Below, in pieces: positions 1-7,728 of a stretch of 22,648 nt of DNA; within the stretch, counting starts at the first letter, position 1, and each line of letters opens with the position of its first letter. The notes under the pieces are model-generated. The model was not told the DNA's origin. It saw only the letters and a program-made list of their open reading frames with translations, and ran no database searches. The position numbers and the translations under genes were made by a program. This DNA comes from a virus, in IMG/VR virus record IMGVR_UViG_3300043544_000172, positions 1 through 22,648 of that record; one strand, written 5' to 3'.

Positions 1-18
1 CAATCACCACGCACGGCA

Positions 19-735
19 TCACACCACCCCCCAGAGGGATATGGATATGTCCCGGATCGCCGAGTCCGCTGTGGAGGGGGCCACGATGCGCAGCAGGGCC
101 CCGGTGCTCAGCGAGGTGGGCGTGGTGTCTAGCGAGACCGTGCCGGTAGTCTGCCCGGCGGAGACGGACACCGTGCCGATGGCCGTGCCTCCGTTGTAGA
201 TGGTGGCGGCCCAGTTCGCCACTGGGGCCGTCCCTACTCTCACCGAGCCTCCCTGGAGGGAGAGGTCACGGGGTACCACGATGACCGCCAGTAGGGTTTC
301 AGAAAATGGCCTCCCTGGGTAGAAGATTGCCAGATCATAGGGGATTGCCCCCGCTGCGAGCTTGGATCGAGTCACGCTCCCGTCGGCCAACTTTTCCTGG
401 GTAACTGCCCCGTCAGCCAGCTTGGGCGCAGTGACGCTCCCGTCGGGGTGGTCTAGCACCGGGGCATCGCGGTGGGTAGCGAGGAGGGCGTTCATACTGC
501 CCTCCACGCTGCTTTCCAGAGCGCTCACCCGTCCCGCGAGCCCGGCCAGGGTATCTGGCGGCGTGGCGTCCCAGGACATGCCCAGGATGGCCGCGATGCG
601 GTTTTTCAGGCGTTCAGTGCGGTTCAACAAGCGTTGGAAAAGCACCTCCAGCGGCCCAATGCGTCGCGGCTCGCCTGGGACGGGCACCTGAAAGTCAGTC
701 TCCCAGCGGTCTTCAGGTGTTAGGTTCTTCGGCAT
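19..735 (-). CDS. Tail fibre-like protein, 238 aa
   Basis: Last gene of the tail cluster in this window, downstream of the gpI-like baseplate gene, which is where Mu-like phages place their fibre gene. ATG start at 735 with a GGAGGTAAG ribosome site overlapping the previous stop. Residues 1-45 are charged and probably helical. Residues 98-130 hold three copies of a 10-residue unit of the form DGxVTxxKLA, a repeat seen in many trimeric phage fibres. The C-terminal third is rich in Ser, Thr, Gly and Val and looks beta-structured (about residues 150-238). It is short for a receptor-binding fibre, so a further fibre or tip gene may lie beyond the left edge. Fibre role is inferred from repeats and position; receptor unknown. 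Confidence 0.7.
   Translation of the reverse strand: MPKNLTPEDRWETDFQVPVPGEPRRIGPLEVLFQRLLNRTERLKNRIAAILGMSWDATPPDTLAGLAGRVSALESSVEGSMNALLATHRDAPVLDHPDGSVTAPKLADGAVTQEKLADGSVTRSKLAAGAIPYDLAIFYPGRPFSETLLAVIVVPRDLSLQGGSVRVGTAPVANWAATIYNGGTAIGTVSVSAGQTTGTVSLDTTPTSLSTGALLRIVAPSTADSAIRDISISLWGVV
346..444 (-). repeat. 30-bp repeats coding DGxVTxxKLA units in the fibre gene
   Basis: Three consecutive 10-residue units (DGSVTAPKLA, DGAVTQEKLA, DGSVTRSKLA) followed by a degenerate AGAI end. The DNA copies are diverged, so selection on the protein, not recent duplication, is the likely reason for the pattern. Such units usually form a repeated trimeric stalk segment. Confidence 0.7.
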
Positions 736-744
736 CCTTACCTC

Positions 745-1383
745 CTATGGGTATATCTGTGTGGGCTCAGGATTCCAGACATCGCCGTCTTCGTCCCACA
801 CCGCTCCGTCGTCCCAAACGTCCCGGGGGCCCGGGATGTAGTAGATGGACCGCACGCGGGTGTGGGCAGGCTTTACCTCCCTGACCAGCGCTGGCACACG
901 CTGCAGCTCCACCCCGTTTAGGGTGTAGTCCCAGGGGGTGTCGTCGTCCCACGCCCCCACCTCGTCGTCCCATTGGTCCGTGGTGAACTCTGGGCGGTAG
1001 GGCCAAAGTTCCAGCGAAAACTCGGCCCAGATGGAGGGGTCATAGCGGCTCCACTCTGTAACGTGGGCCTCGTACCCCAACACCCGAAGCCAAGACACGA
1101 GACCCGGTAGAGTCCCCGCCCGCCGCCAAAACTCCCACGCCGCCAGCAAGCGGGCTCGGTACGCTTCCGTAAGCTCACCAGGGAACCGTGGCAAGGACCG
1201 CTCCTCGCCGATAAGGCTCAGAGCGTCCTCGGGGGCCCGCTGGATCATGCGGGCCAGAACGGCCTGGCGCACGCGCTCCGCCAGGCCGTCTTTGACCTCG
1301 CCCAAACCCTCCAGGAAGCGCCCGCCTGCCCCTTCCTGGAGCCAAGGCGGAGCCAGCCGCCGCTGCCACTCCCGGTAGGTCAT
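745..1383 (-). CDS. Baseplate/tail protein I-like (Mu gp48 position)
   Basis: 212-residue protein directly after the baseplate J gene, with a 4-base ATGA overlap. This is the invariant J-then-I order of P2- and Mu-type phages. The N-terminal half (residues 25-110) is helical and fits the tail protein I / gp48 family, which joins the baseplate wedge to the fibres. The C-terminal half is unusual: it carries six W-D or W-D-D clusters near residues 138, 145, 151, 190, 196 and 203, making a very acidic, aromatic tail that may bind the fibre. Family call rests on gene order and overall character. Confidence 0.7.
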   Translation of the reverse strand: MTYREWQRRLAPPWLQEGAGGRFLEGLGEVKDGLAERVRQAVLARMIQRAPEDALSLIGEERSLPRFPGELTEAYRARLLAAWEFWRRAGTLPGLVSWLRVLGYEAHVTEWSRYDPSIWAEFSLELWPYRPEFTTDQWDDEVGAWDDDTPWDYTLNGVELQRVPALVREVKPAHTRVRSIYYIPGPRDVWDDGAVWDEDGDVWNPEPTQIYP

Positions 1384-2477
1384 TCCGCCATCTCCTCCCA
1401 GGTGAGGGACGGGCTCAGGACCAGGGCTTCCACCGCCCCCAAGGCCAGGTCATCGGTGGGCTGGGTCAGAGCTACGTTGACCACATAGGGGCGGGCGAAC
1501 AGCGCCTCTATGAGGGCAGAGCGGTAGAGGATGCCCCCGATGGGCGTGGCCCGCTGAAGTGCGGCCAGCTCCTCCGCCACGGCGGCCTGGGCCTGGGAGA
1601 GATAGCCGGCCCGTACGTAGACCGTGGCCACCACGTCCACGGTCCTGGGGGTGGCCGAGTAGACGGCCACGTTCGCCGTCAGAGGACGCCGCTCCTGGAT
1701 GTAGGCGTCCACAGCGCTCACCACATCAGCTCCTAGGCCGCCCTCCCCCCAGATCACCACGTCCACCGTGCCCTGACCCCGGGGGTGTTCGTCTAGCACC
1801 CGGACTTTAGTTACGGCGGGGTGGGCGTTCAGCGCCCAGAACTCGTAGGCTGCCCGGGTAGCCCCGGTGCCCAGGCTGGCCCAGCGCAGGCGAGCCCTTT
1901 TCCTCAGCTCCTCGTCCGTCTCCTCGTCCCGGGCCGCCTCCAGGAGCCAGCCAGGAGGGTTGGTGACGCTGACCCCGGGCAGGGGCGTGTGCAGGATGGA
2001 TATCGTCCCTGCGGGCACGTTGTACCGGCTCCCCGGCGACTCGCTTTGGATCTCCACCTCCAGAGTACCTCCCATAGGCAAAAGCCCCCCGGTGGTGTTG
2101 TAGTAGCGCAAACCGTCCGGTGTGCCCACCCAGAGGTTGCCAGGCCCCAGCGTGTAGGGGCCGAAGCCCGGCTCAGCGGTTAGGGCTACCCGACCCCTCG
2201 CAAAGGTGGCGGGGTACCGACGCAGGTCGTAGGCGCTCTCCACCAGGAGGTCCAGCCAGGGACCCTGGGCGGTGGACAGGTACCCTCCGGCGGCGATGAC
2301 TGGCACCAGGGCGTAGAGGTCTTCCAGGGCGGCGGCCTCCACCTCCAAGATGGTCCGCCCCACCCCACCGGGGTGCCAGTCGGTGATGGGGAAGCCCTTT
2401 TCCCGCAGGCGGTCTATGAGTTCCTGCAGGATAGCGTCCTGGCTTTTTGGGGTGAGGATGTCACGCAGGCTGGGCAC
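1380..2477 (-). CDS. Baseplate J-like wedge protein (Mu gp47 family)
   Basis: 365-residue baseplate J family protein, which forms the peripheral wedge ring that triggers sheath contraction. The N-terminus (helix, then the ILEVEAAALEDLY segment), a central beta region, and the block near residues 180-215 (EETDEELRKRARLRWAS) are typical of the family. The start is GTG at 2477: a GGAGGTG ribosome site lies 4 bases upstream, and the gene overlaps the preceding gp25-like gene by 17 bases. Length is normal for Mu gp47 or P2 gpJ. Confidence 0.9.
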   Translation of the reverse strand: MPSLRDILTPKSQDAILQELIDRLREKGFPITDWHPGGVGRTILEVEAAALEDLYALVPVIAAGGYLSTAQGPWLDLLVESAYDLRRYPATFARGRVALTAEPGFGPYTLGPGNLWVGTPDGLRYYNTTGGLLPMGGTLEVEIQSESPGSRYNVPAGTISILHTPLPGVSVTNPPGWLLEAARDEETDEELRKRARLRWASLGTGATRAAYEFWALNAHPAVTKVRVLDEHPRGQGTVDVVIWGEGGLGADVVSAVDAYIQERRPLTANVAVYSATPRTVDVVATVYVRAGYLSQAQAAVAEELAALQRATPIGGILYRSALIEALFARPYVVNVALTQPTDDLALGAVEALVLSPSLTWEEMAE

Positions 2478-2844
2478 GCAGCACCTCCACGCCCACTTCA
2501 GACACGGCCACGGTTAGGCGGAAGGGGCCCGCGGCGGTTTCAACTAATGCGTCCGCCTGGATGCGCTTGAGGTCTTTTGTCACCGCTTCCACTGTGGCCC
2601 GGTAAACTCGGGGGTCCTTTTCCAGCTCCTGCTCCACCAGGACCTTCATCTCGTACTCGGTGGCCTCGTCCAGAACCTCGTTCAAATACCGGCGCAGGTC
2701 CCAACCGTAGGTAGGGTCGTAGAAAAGGGCGCCCCTGGGAGTCAGTAGCCGCCGGGCCAAGGCCTCCCCCAGGTTGGCTAGCCCGTCCTTGAGCTGGAAC
2801 CTGAGCTCTGGTAGGGCGGTCAGATCGGTGCCGAAGTCAGTCAC
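2461..2844 (-). CDS. Baseplate wedge protein, gpW/gp25-like (Mu gp46)
   Basis: 127-residue protein of the GPW/gp25 family, the small lysozyme-like-fold wedge subunit that contacts both sheath and baseplate. Family features are the RRLLTPRGALFYDPTYG block (about residues 31-47), a helical middle, and a C-terminal beta strand ending in the gene overlap with J. GTG start at 2844, 3 bases after the stop of the spike gene, with a GGTGAT ribosome site. Confidence 0.85.
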   Translation of the reverse strand: MTDFGTDLTALPELRFQLKDGLANLGEALARRLLTPRGALFYDPTYGWDLRRYLNEVLDEATEYEMKVLVEQELEKDPRVYRATVEAVTKDLKRIQADALVETAAGPFRLTVAVSEVGVEVLRAQPA

Positions 2845-2847
2845 GAA

Positions 2848-3345
2848 TCACCCCGCAAACACCTTGGACGAGCCCGATATGATGGTCCCAACGGCGCTTC
2901 CAACTTGCACCATGTCCCCAACCCGGGCCACAGGAGGACCGCCCCCAGCCAGCTCCACCACAGGAGCCTCTACCCGCACCAACGCGGGGTCCTGAATCAA
3001 GGTGACGCCCGCCTCGTCATCCAGTCGCATCCGCCTCCCGCCCGCCGTGCGGACTTCCACCACCACCACCGCTCCTGCCTCCCACAGGTAGGCCACGGGA
3101 CGGGTGGGGTCCGCTTCCTCAAAGCCGAGGAGGACCCGCCCCCCGGGCTGCACCTTCACATAGGCCCCAGGCAAAAAGAGCCGGAGCGGCACCCGCACCA
3201 GATCGGGCATGGCGGCGTGGTCCGGCCTGAGGTCCAAGTGCATGTCCCCGTGGTCCTTCAGCACGAGGCTGGGGTAGAGAAGGGCATAGTCCAGCTCTTC
3301 CGGCCGGGTCAACAGGCGCAGGGCCCTTTTCGCCCGCTCACGCAC
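2848..3345 (-). CDS. Baseplate spike / central puncturing protein (gpV, Mu gp45-like)
   Basis: 165-residue protein. Residues about 50-95 look like the OB-fold of gpV-type spikes (LVRVPLRLFLPGAYV then a V-L-L-G-F strand). A beta-rich repeat region near 95-135 follows, and a C-terminal stretch P-V-A-R-V-G-D then G-T-I-I-S-G-S-S resembles a reduced PAAR-type tip. It is expected to be a trimeric needle at the tail end that perforates the outer membrane. The GTG start at 3345 was chosen for the GGAGGT ribosome site 5 bases upstream. It overlaps the hub gene by 8 bases. No cysteines or obvious metal ligands were seen in the tip. Confidence 0.75.
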   Translation of the reverse strand: MRERAKRALRLLTRPEELDYALLYPSLVLKDHGDMHLDLRPDHAAMPDLVRVPLRLFLPGAYVKVQPGGRVLLGFEEADPTRPVAYLWEAGAVVVVEVRTAGGRRMRLDDEAGVTLIQDPALVRVEAPVVELAGGGPPVARVGDMVQVGSAVGTIISGSSKVFAG

Positions 3346-4006
3346 GCCATACCTCCGTTACGAGCCGCCTGGGGTCTATCCGGTGCACCACCCGCTCCAC
3401 CCGGACCTGGCTCTTGGCCCCGCCCAGATAGAGTTCCAGCGTGGTGCCCGGGCGTAAGGTGAGGTCCATGACCGCCCCCCAGGCTTTGTGGTCCAGCTCC
3501 TCCAGGGCGTAGGCCGGCCCCGACGCAGCCCAAGCGGGGGCCACGACCTCTACCTCCCCTTCCTCGTTGATCCGCCAGACCTTCCCCTCTGGGGTCAGGA
3601 GCTCCAGAAGGTCCGCCAGGGGCATGGCCCGCCGGACGTACCGGGTGGCCACGCCTTCTACCTCCAGCTTCCCAGGCCGCTCCCCAGCCTCGCGGATGGC
3701 GTCCGCCAGCACGGTGCGGTAGGGGATGCCCTCGTAGTAGCGGGGCCGGAGGGGCCCCTCCAGTCCGTTCGCCCCGCCCACGAAGCGGGCTACCGTCCAG
3801 CCCTCAGGGTGGGGAGAAAGGCGGACGGTGCCCCGCCAGGCGCTCACCTGGTCGTCCAGCTCCATGCGCAGAGTGGCCTGCCCGTCCTGAAGCCGGCGCT
3901 CTTCCCAGGGTTCGGCCACAATGAAACCCCCCACAGGCCTCCCCCGGAGAGGTAGGCTCAGGTACCCCGAGGCGATAGGGCTGTCGTTTAGGGTGAAGGC
4001 GGGCAT
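3338..4006 (-). CDS. Baseplate hub protein (gpD / Mu gp44 / XkdQ-like)
   Basis: 222-residue protein between the gp43-position gene and the spike gene, the slot of the hub that connects tube to spike. The N-terminus is beta-rich, and residues about 90-165 show the hub pattern of a Y-R-T-V-L-A-D-A-I helix followed by an ADLLELL helix and the turn G-x-V-W-R-I-N-E-E-G-E. It is shorter than Mu gp44 (about 380 residues) and may be a minimal hub. ATG at 4006 lacks a clear ribosome site and lies 6 bases after the previous stop, so translational coupling is likely. Confidence 0.65.
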   Translation of the reverse strand: MPAFTLNDSPIASGYLSLPLRGRPVGGFIVAEPWEERRLQDGQATLRMELDDQVSAWRGTVRLSPHPEGWTVARFVGGANGLEGPLRPRYYEGIPYRTVLADAIREAGERPGKLEVEGVATRYVRRAMPLADLLELLTPEGKVWRINEEGEVEVVAPAWAASGPAYALEELDHKAWGAVMDLTLRPGTTLELYLGGAKSQVRVERVVHRIDPRRLVTEVWRA

Positions 4007-4012
4007 GGTCGG

Positions 4013-4549
4013 TTAGGGTTTAGGGGGCGACTTGGACGGGCGGTCCACTTCCAGAACGCTCACTCCAGTCCCGAGCATGGGTTCCTCACCGGAGCCGCCC
4101 TTCTGGGCTTTGGCCTTTTGGGTGGTCCGCTTGGTCTCTGGCCACCACTCGCGGAAGGTCATGGTGAGCCTGTAGCCCTCTTTCCACGAAAGGGGAGCCT
4201 CCTCTATGTCGGTCAGATACACCTCCGAAATCCCCCACCGGTAGGTGGCGGGGTGGACTATCTGCACAGGATCGTGTTTTTGCGCCCCCCGCCTGTTTCG
4301 GTAGTGCTCGGCGAACTGGCGGAGCCGATCCAGCTGGCGGAAGTCGGCCACCCGCACCTCCACCGTCACTTCAGCGGGGGCGTAGCCCAGGCGGGTGGTG
4401 ACCACGCCGTCCTGGCCCGGCACCTCCACGCTAGATTCCCGAAGCCCCCCACCCCGCACCGTCACCCGGCACTCCCCCACGATGTCCGCTCGGGGGTCAG
4501 GAGCTATGCGCCAGCGGCCCTGGCCCACGATGACGACTTCGTCATGCAT
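4013..4549 (-). CDS. Baseplate-proximal tail protein in Mu gp43 position
   Basis: 178-residue protein that overlaps the tape measure stop by 8 bases. It has alternating beta strands, then a segment L-D-R-L-R-Q-F-A-E, a strand-rich part including YRWGISEVYLTDIEE, and a Lys/Thr/Pro-rich disordered tail from about residue 145. Position between tape measure and hub matches Mu gp43 (DNA-circulation family N-terminal part) and XkdP-like proteins, which link tube end and hub. No LysM domain is visible, unlike XkdP. Exact family not settled. Confidence 0.55.
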   Translation of the reverse strand: MHDEVVIVGQGRWRIAPDPRADIVGECRVTVRGGGLRESSVEVPGQDGVVTTRLGYAPAEVTVEVRVADFRQLDRLRQFAEHYRNRRGAQKHDPVQIVHPATYRWGISEVYLTDIEEAPLSWKEGYRLTMTFREWWPETKRTTQKAKAQKGGSGEEPMLGTGVSVLEVDRPSKSPPKP

Positions 4550-7280
4550 GGCCGTCTTCCAACGCCAGGAACTCCAGGCCCCGCACCACGATGCGCCCAG
4601 CGGCCCACTCGTCTAGGGCCTCCACTACCTCTCGGGCCACGGCCTTGGGATCCCGGGCCCCGTCCACGGTGATGTTCACCACCACACTCCTTTCCGCTTT
4701 GACCTGAGGGGCGCTGAGGGTGGGCCCCTCCATCCGAATAGGTGGGGAGGTAGACGTGGACGGGGTTACGCGGGGCAAGGCGGTGACCATCCGGAAGGCG
4801 AGAGGTCTCACCGATGCCATAGGGTCAAGCAGAACGACTCGGGGAGCTTCCACACGAGGAGCCACCGTGGGAACCTCTACCCGAGGAGCCACCACAGGGG
4901 TTTCCACCTGAGGCACGACTCGGGGAGCTTCCACACGAGGAGCCACCGTGGGAACCTCTACCCGAGGAGCCACCACAGGGTTTTCCACCTGAGGCACGAC
5001 TCGGGGAGCTTCCACACGAGGAGCCACCGTGGGAACCTCTACCCGAGGAGCCACCACAGGAGCCTCTACCCTAGGAACCACCGTGGGGGCTACCACTTCA
5101 GGCACTACCCGCTGAACAGAGGCCTCCATGACCCGAGCCACCGCCGGGACCATGGCAGTGGCCCCCAAAGTCAGACCCGCCATGGCCATCCGCCCGTAGT
5201 GGGCGAAGAGCCTGGAGGGTGAGCGCACCTGGAGCACGTTCTTCGCCCCCTGGGCCAGGGCCCCGGCCACCGTGGCCCCGGCCTCCCACACCCGCCGAAC
5301 CCCAGCGGTGACACTGGTGAGGGCCCGGAGAACGAGCTCACCGCCGGGCACCTTGGCCACCTCAGCCTTGATGGCCTCCAGCAGCTGGCTTCCTAACCCC
5401 TTTAGGCCCCCCACGATGCGGCCCGGAAGCCCTTTGAACCAGTCCACGATGGAGCTGACGACCCCGCCCACCGTGTCCCGCAGCTCCTGCCAAGCGCCCT
5501 TGGCCGCGGCCAGAACGCCCTGCCAGGTGAAGCGGGCCCTATCCGCCAGTGCGGAGAACCAGCCCGTGACCTTGGCCCAGGCCCCACTGGCCGCCTGGGC
5601 CACGCCATCCCAGGCGGACCTCGCCCACCCGGCCACAGCGTCCCACACCCCTCCAAGCCAGCTCTTGATCCGGTCCCAGTTTTTGACGATGAGATAGCCC
5701 GCCGCGATGGCCCCGCTTACCAGCCATCCCCACGGCCCCAGCCCCATGACGAGCCGCCCCAACCCTATGAGGATGCGAGGAAGAAAAGCCCGCAGGATGC
5801 CCCACGCCCCCATAAGGGCGCGGGGGAGAGAAGTCCTCAAAACGCCCCACACCTGAACCAGGGCCGGGCGAAGCCCAGGAAGCAGGCGCACGGCCCCCAC
5901 CCGCAGGAGCGCCGCGCTCAGCCGCAAAAGGGCACCAGGTAGGCCCAGGGTCAGAACGTTGAGGAGCTTCCAGGCCGCCACCAGCCCCAGAGCCGCCCCG
6001 GCCAGGCGGGTAAACCCTGAGGCCGCTCCCGCCGCCTGCGTCCCGGTGTCCCCGAGAGGACGCACCAGGCCGCTCACAAAGGCCAGGATGGGGCGCAGAT
6101 AGCCCCAGGCTTCTTGCATGATGGCGAAGGCGTCCTTGACCCCGGCCACAAACTCCCGCACCTGCGCCCAGGCGGCGCGAAGGGTGGGCCCCAACTGCCT
6201 GGCCCACCCCTTGAGCTGGTCCAGCCAGGCGGTGAGGGCGGGCTCTAGGGCCTTGGGGTCCGTGGCCTTGGCCAGGGGGCCGAACAGGCTCTGCACCCCA
6301 GCTCCGATGGCGCTCTCCAGTCCCGCCTTGAGCCGCTGGCCGAGGCTGGACGTGGTGTCGGTGATGGCCACGAGGTTCCGGAGGAGGTTTTCTAGGGGTG
6401 TAATCCGGATGTCTTTGAAAAACTCAAAAGGTCGGCTCCTGAGGGTGGACCACAGCCCCGTCAGGGTATCCGCAAACTGATCCATGAGGCCGCCTAACCG
6501 CCCGCCAGACACCGTGTCCCGGATGGCCTCCAGAACGGCCACGATGCCCAGGTCGGAAGACACGCGCCCGGCCTCTATAAACTTTCGGGCTTGCTGGGCT
6601 GTTACTCCCAGGCGGGCACCGATCCGCTCGTAGATTTTGGCCAGTGGGGCCCCAGCTTCGGCCAGCTGCATCAGTTCCTCACCCTGGATCCGACCCTTGG
6701 CACGGATCTGGGTCAGGGCCGTGATGATGCGATTTACAGCCTCCTGAGAGAACCCCTGCATGGCGGAGAGGTCGCCCACCCCTTTGAGGATGACGGGAAT
6801 CTCTACGGGTTTAAACCCGGCAATAGCCAGCCGTTTATAAGCGTCCACCACCTGTTGCGTGGTGAAGGGGGTCCGGGCGGCGAAGCGTGTGGCCTCCTCC
6901 AGGGCCTTGGCGGCGACCTCGCGGAACCCCAGAACGGTCCGGAGGGCCACCTCAGTGTTTTGCCGGAAGGTCACGGCGTCCAGCACCATCTTGGCCCCGA
7001 AGCCCACCACCCCCGCCGTCAACAAGCCGGGGAGGGAGGTGATCTGACGGACGGCCCAGCCCGCCGTCCCGGCCAGCCTGCGGTAGCCCCCTTCAACAGC
7101 GGAGAGACCCGTCAGCACCGACCCCACCCCGGTCAGGTACAGGCGGGGCAGGGCCGTCCTAACACTGGAGGCCCGAACGCCCTCCAGGGACTTCTGCACC
7201 CGGGTCAGGTCCGCCACGGCGGCCCGGATGCCCGCCACCTGGGCCTTGACCCGGAAGATCCACTCCAGGGCGTTATTCAT
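4542..7280 (-). CDS. Tail tape measure protein, 912 aa
   Basis: Longest gene in the window, located right after the tail assembly chaperone as in nearly all long-tailed phages. Residues about 85-260 match the tape-measure N-terminal domain (FRQNTEVALRTVLG, RFAARTPFTTQQVVDAYKRL, GRIQGEELMQLAEAGAPL). Residues about 430-530 are hydrophobic and may insert in the host membrane. Residues about 540-640 are Trp-rich helical segments (AWARSAWDGVAQAASGAW). A proline-valine repeat region follows (see repeat), then a short acidic C-terminus. Using the usual rule of roughly 1.5 angstroms per residue, the tail would be about 130-140 nm long. ATG at 7280 overlaps the chaperone extension stop by 8 bases. Confidence 0.92.
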   Translation of the reverse strand: MNNALEWIFRVKAQVAGIRAAVADLTRVQKSLEGVRASSVRTALPRLYLTGVGSVLTGLSAVEGGYRRLAGTAGWAVRQITSLPGLLTAGVVGFGAKMVLDAVTFRQNTEVALRTVLGFREVAAKALEEATRFAARTPFTTQQVVDAYKRLAIAGFKPVEIPVILKGVGDLSAMQGFSQEAVNRIITALTQIRAKGRIQGEELMQLAEAGAPLAKIYERIGARLGVTAQQARKFIEAGRVSSDLGIVAVLEAIRDTVSGGRLGGLMDQFADTLTGLWSTLRSRPFEFFKDIRITPLENLLRNLVAITDTTSSLGQRLKAGLESAIGAGVQSLFGPLAKATDPKALEPALTAWLDQLKGWARQLGPTLRAAWAQVREFVAGVKDAFAIMQEAWGYLRPILAFVSGLVRPLGDTGTQAAGAASGFTRLAGAALGLVAAWKLLNVLTLGLPGALLRLSAALLRVGAVRLLPGLRPALVQVWGVLRTSLPRALMGAWGILRAFLPRILIGLGRLVMGLGPWGWLVSGAIAAGYLIVKNWDRIKSWLGGVWDAVAGWARSAWDGVAQAASGAWAKVTGWFSALADRARFTWQGVLAAAKGAWQELRDTVGGVVSSIVDWFKGLPGRIVGGLKGLGSQLLEAIKAEVAKVPGGELVLRALTSVTAGVRRVWEAGATVAGALAQGAKNVLQVRSPSRLFAHYGRMAMAGLTLGATAMVPAVARVMEASVQRVVPEVVAPTVVPRVEAPVVAPRVEVPTVAPRVEAPRVVPQVENPVVAPRVEVPTVAPRVEAPRVVPQVETPVVAPRVEVPTVAPRVEAPRVVLLDPMASVRPLAFRMVTALPRVTPSTSTSPPIRMEGPTLSAPQVKAERSVVVNITVDGARDPKAVAREVVEALDEWAAGRIVVRGLEFLALEDGHA
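4835..5098 (-). repeat. 81-bp tandem repeats coding VExPxVxPx units in the tape measure gene
   Basis: Copies begin at 4835, 4916 and 4997, an exact 81-bp period. The first two copies differ by one base (a Thr/Asn change), and the third is identical for its first 64 bases and then decays towards 5098. Each 81-bp unit codes three 9-residue subunits such as VEVPTVAPR, VEAPRVVPQ and VENPVVAPR, so the array is hierarchical (27 bp within 81 bp). The near identity at the DNA level means recent amplification or homogenisation. The protein segment would be an extended Pro/Val/Arg stalk. Confidence 0.92.
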
Positions 7281-7726
7281 CGCTGGGGATGGTGCTCAGG
7301 TAGTGGGCGGCGGTCAGGACGGCCCCGGCCCCCGCCTCGTGGTCCCGGTAGCCCCGGGTGTAGGCCCAAAGCGCCCTCGCCGCCGCCACCAGGTCCCTCC
7401 GCTGCAGAATCTCCGCCGCCCTCTCAGCCGACGCGCTCCAGAAATCGGGCCTCTTCGTCCTGGGCCAGAGCGATGAGGTCGGCGGCGATCTTGACCACCA
7501 GCCCAGGGCGCTTGGCCACGATCTGGGAGAAGGTCTTCCGGTCCGGCTCCACCAGGCAGTCCATGACCAGGGCCTTCTGGGCGGCGTACAGGTCCGCCCC
7601 GTCCCGGGCGCTGGTGGCCACGAATCGGCGGAACTCGGGCTCCTGGGGGGGGCGGAGCTTGGCCTCACCCCAGGAGCCCCGAGCCACGTACAGCTCCTCA
7701 CTCTCTAGACGCTCCAGGGTCTCCAT
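7273..7726 (-). CDS. Tail assembly chaperone, frameshifted long form (G-T type)
   Basis: The frame that continues to 7273 lies +1 relative to the chaperone frame and has no good start or ribosome site of its own near the overlap. Its N-terminal part is a Pro/Ser/Trp-rich shadow of the upstream gene, but after about 7440 it becomes ordinary protein (WSASAERAAEILQRR, then AARALWAY). A +1 slip at TTT-C (7444-7441) would join residue Phe95 to 55 further residues, giving about 150 residues. The stop at 7273 overlaps the tape measure start, the usual arrangement for a T extension that binds the tape measure. Shift position is inferred; the existence of an extension is better supported than its exact site. 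Confidence 0.65.
7424..7726 (-). CDS. Tail assembly chaperone, short form (upstream frame)
   Basis: 100-residue protein between tube and tape measure, the fixed position of the lambda G / Mu gp41 type chaperone that coats the tape measure during tail assembly. It is hydrophilic at the start (METLERLESEELYVARG) with helices to the end (TFSQIVAKRPGLVVKIAADLIALA). ATG at 7726 follows a GGTAGG ribosome site that overlaps the tube stop. The reading frame ends at 7424, but a second open frame continues to 7273 and codes a sensible helical domain (see next entry). Confidence 0.8.
   Translation of the reverse strand: METLERLESEELYVARGSWGEAKLRPPQEPEFRRFVATSARDGADLYAAQKALVMDCLVEPDRKTFSQIVAKRPGLVVKIAADLIALAQDEEARFLERVG
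7441..7447 (-). other. Candidate +1 ribosomal frameshift site, CGA-TTT-C
   Basis: On the coding strand the bases read CGA TTT CTG in the chaperone frame. The Phe tRNA on TTT can re-pair with TTC after moving one base forward, keeping three good pairs, after which TGG opens the second frame. No lambda-like GGGAAAG heptamer or plausible -2 slip was found in the last ten codons before the stop. Confidence 0.45.
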
Positions 7727-7728
7727 GC

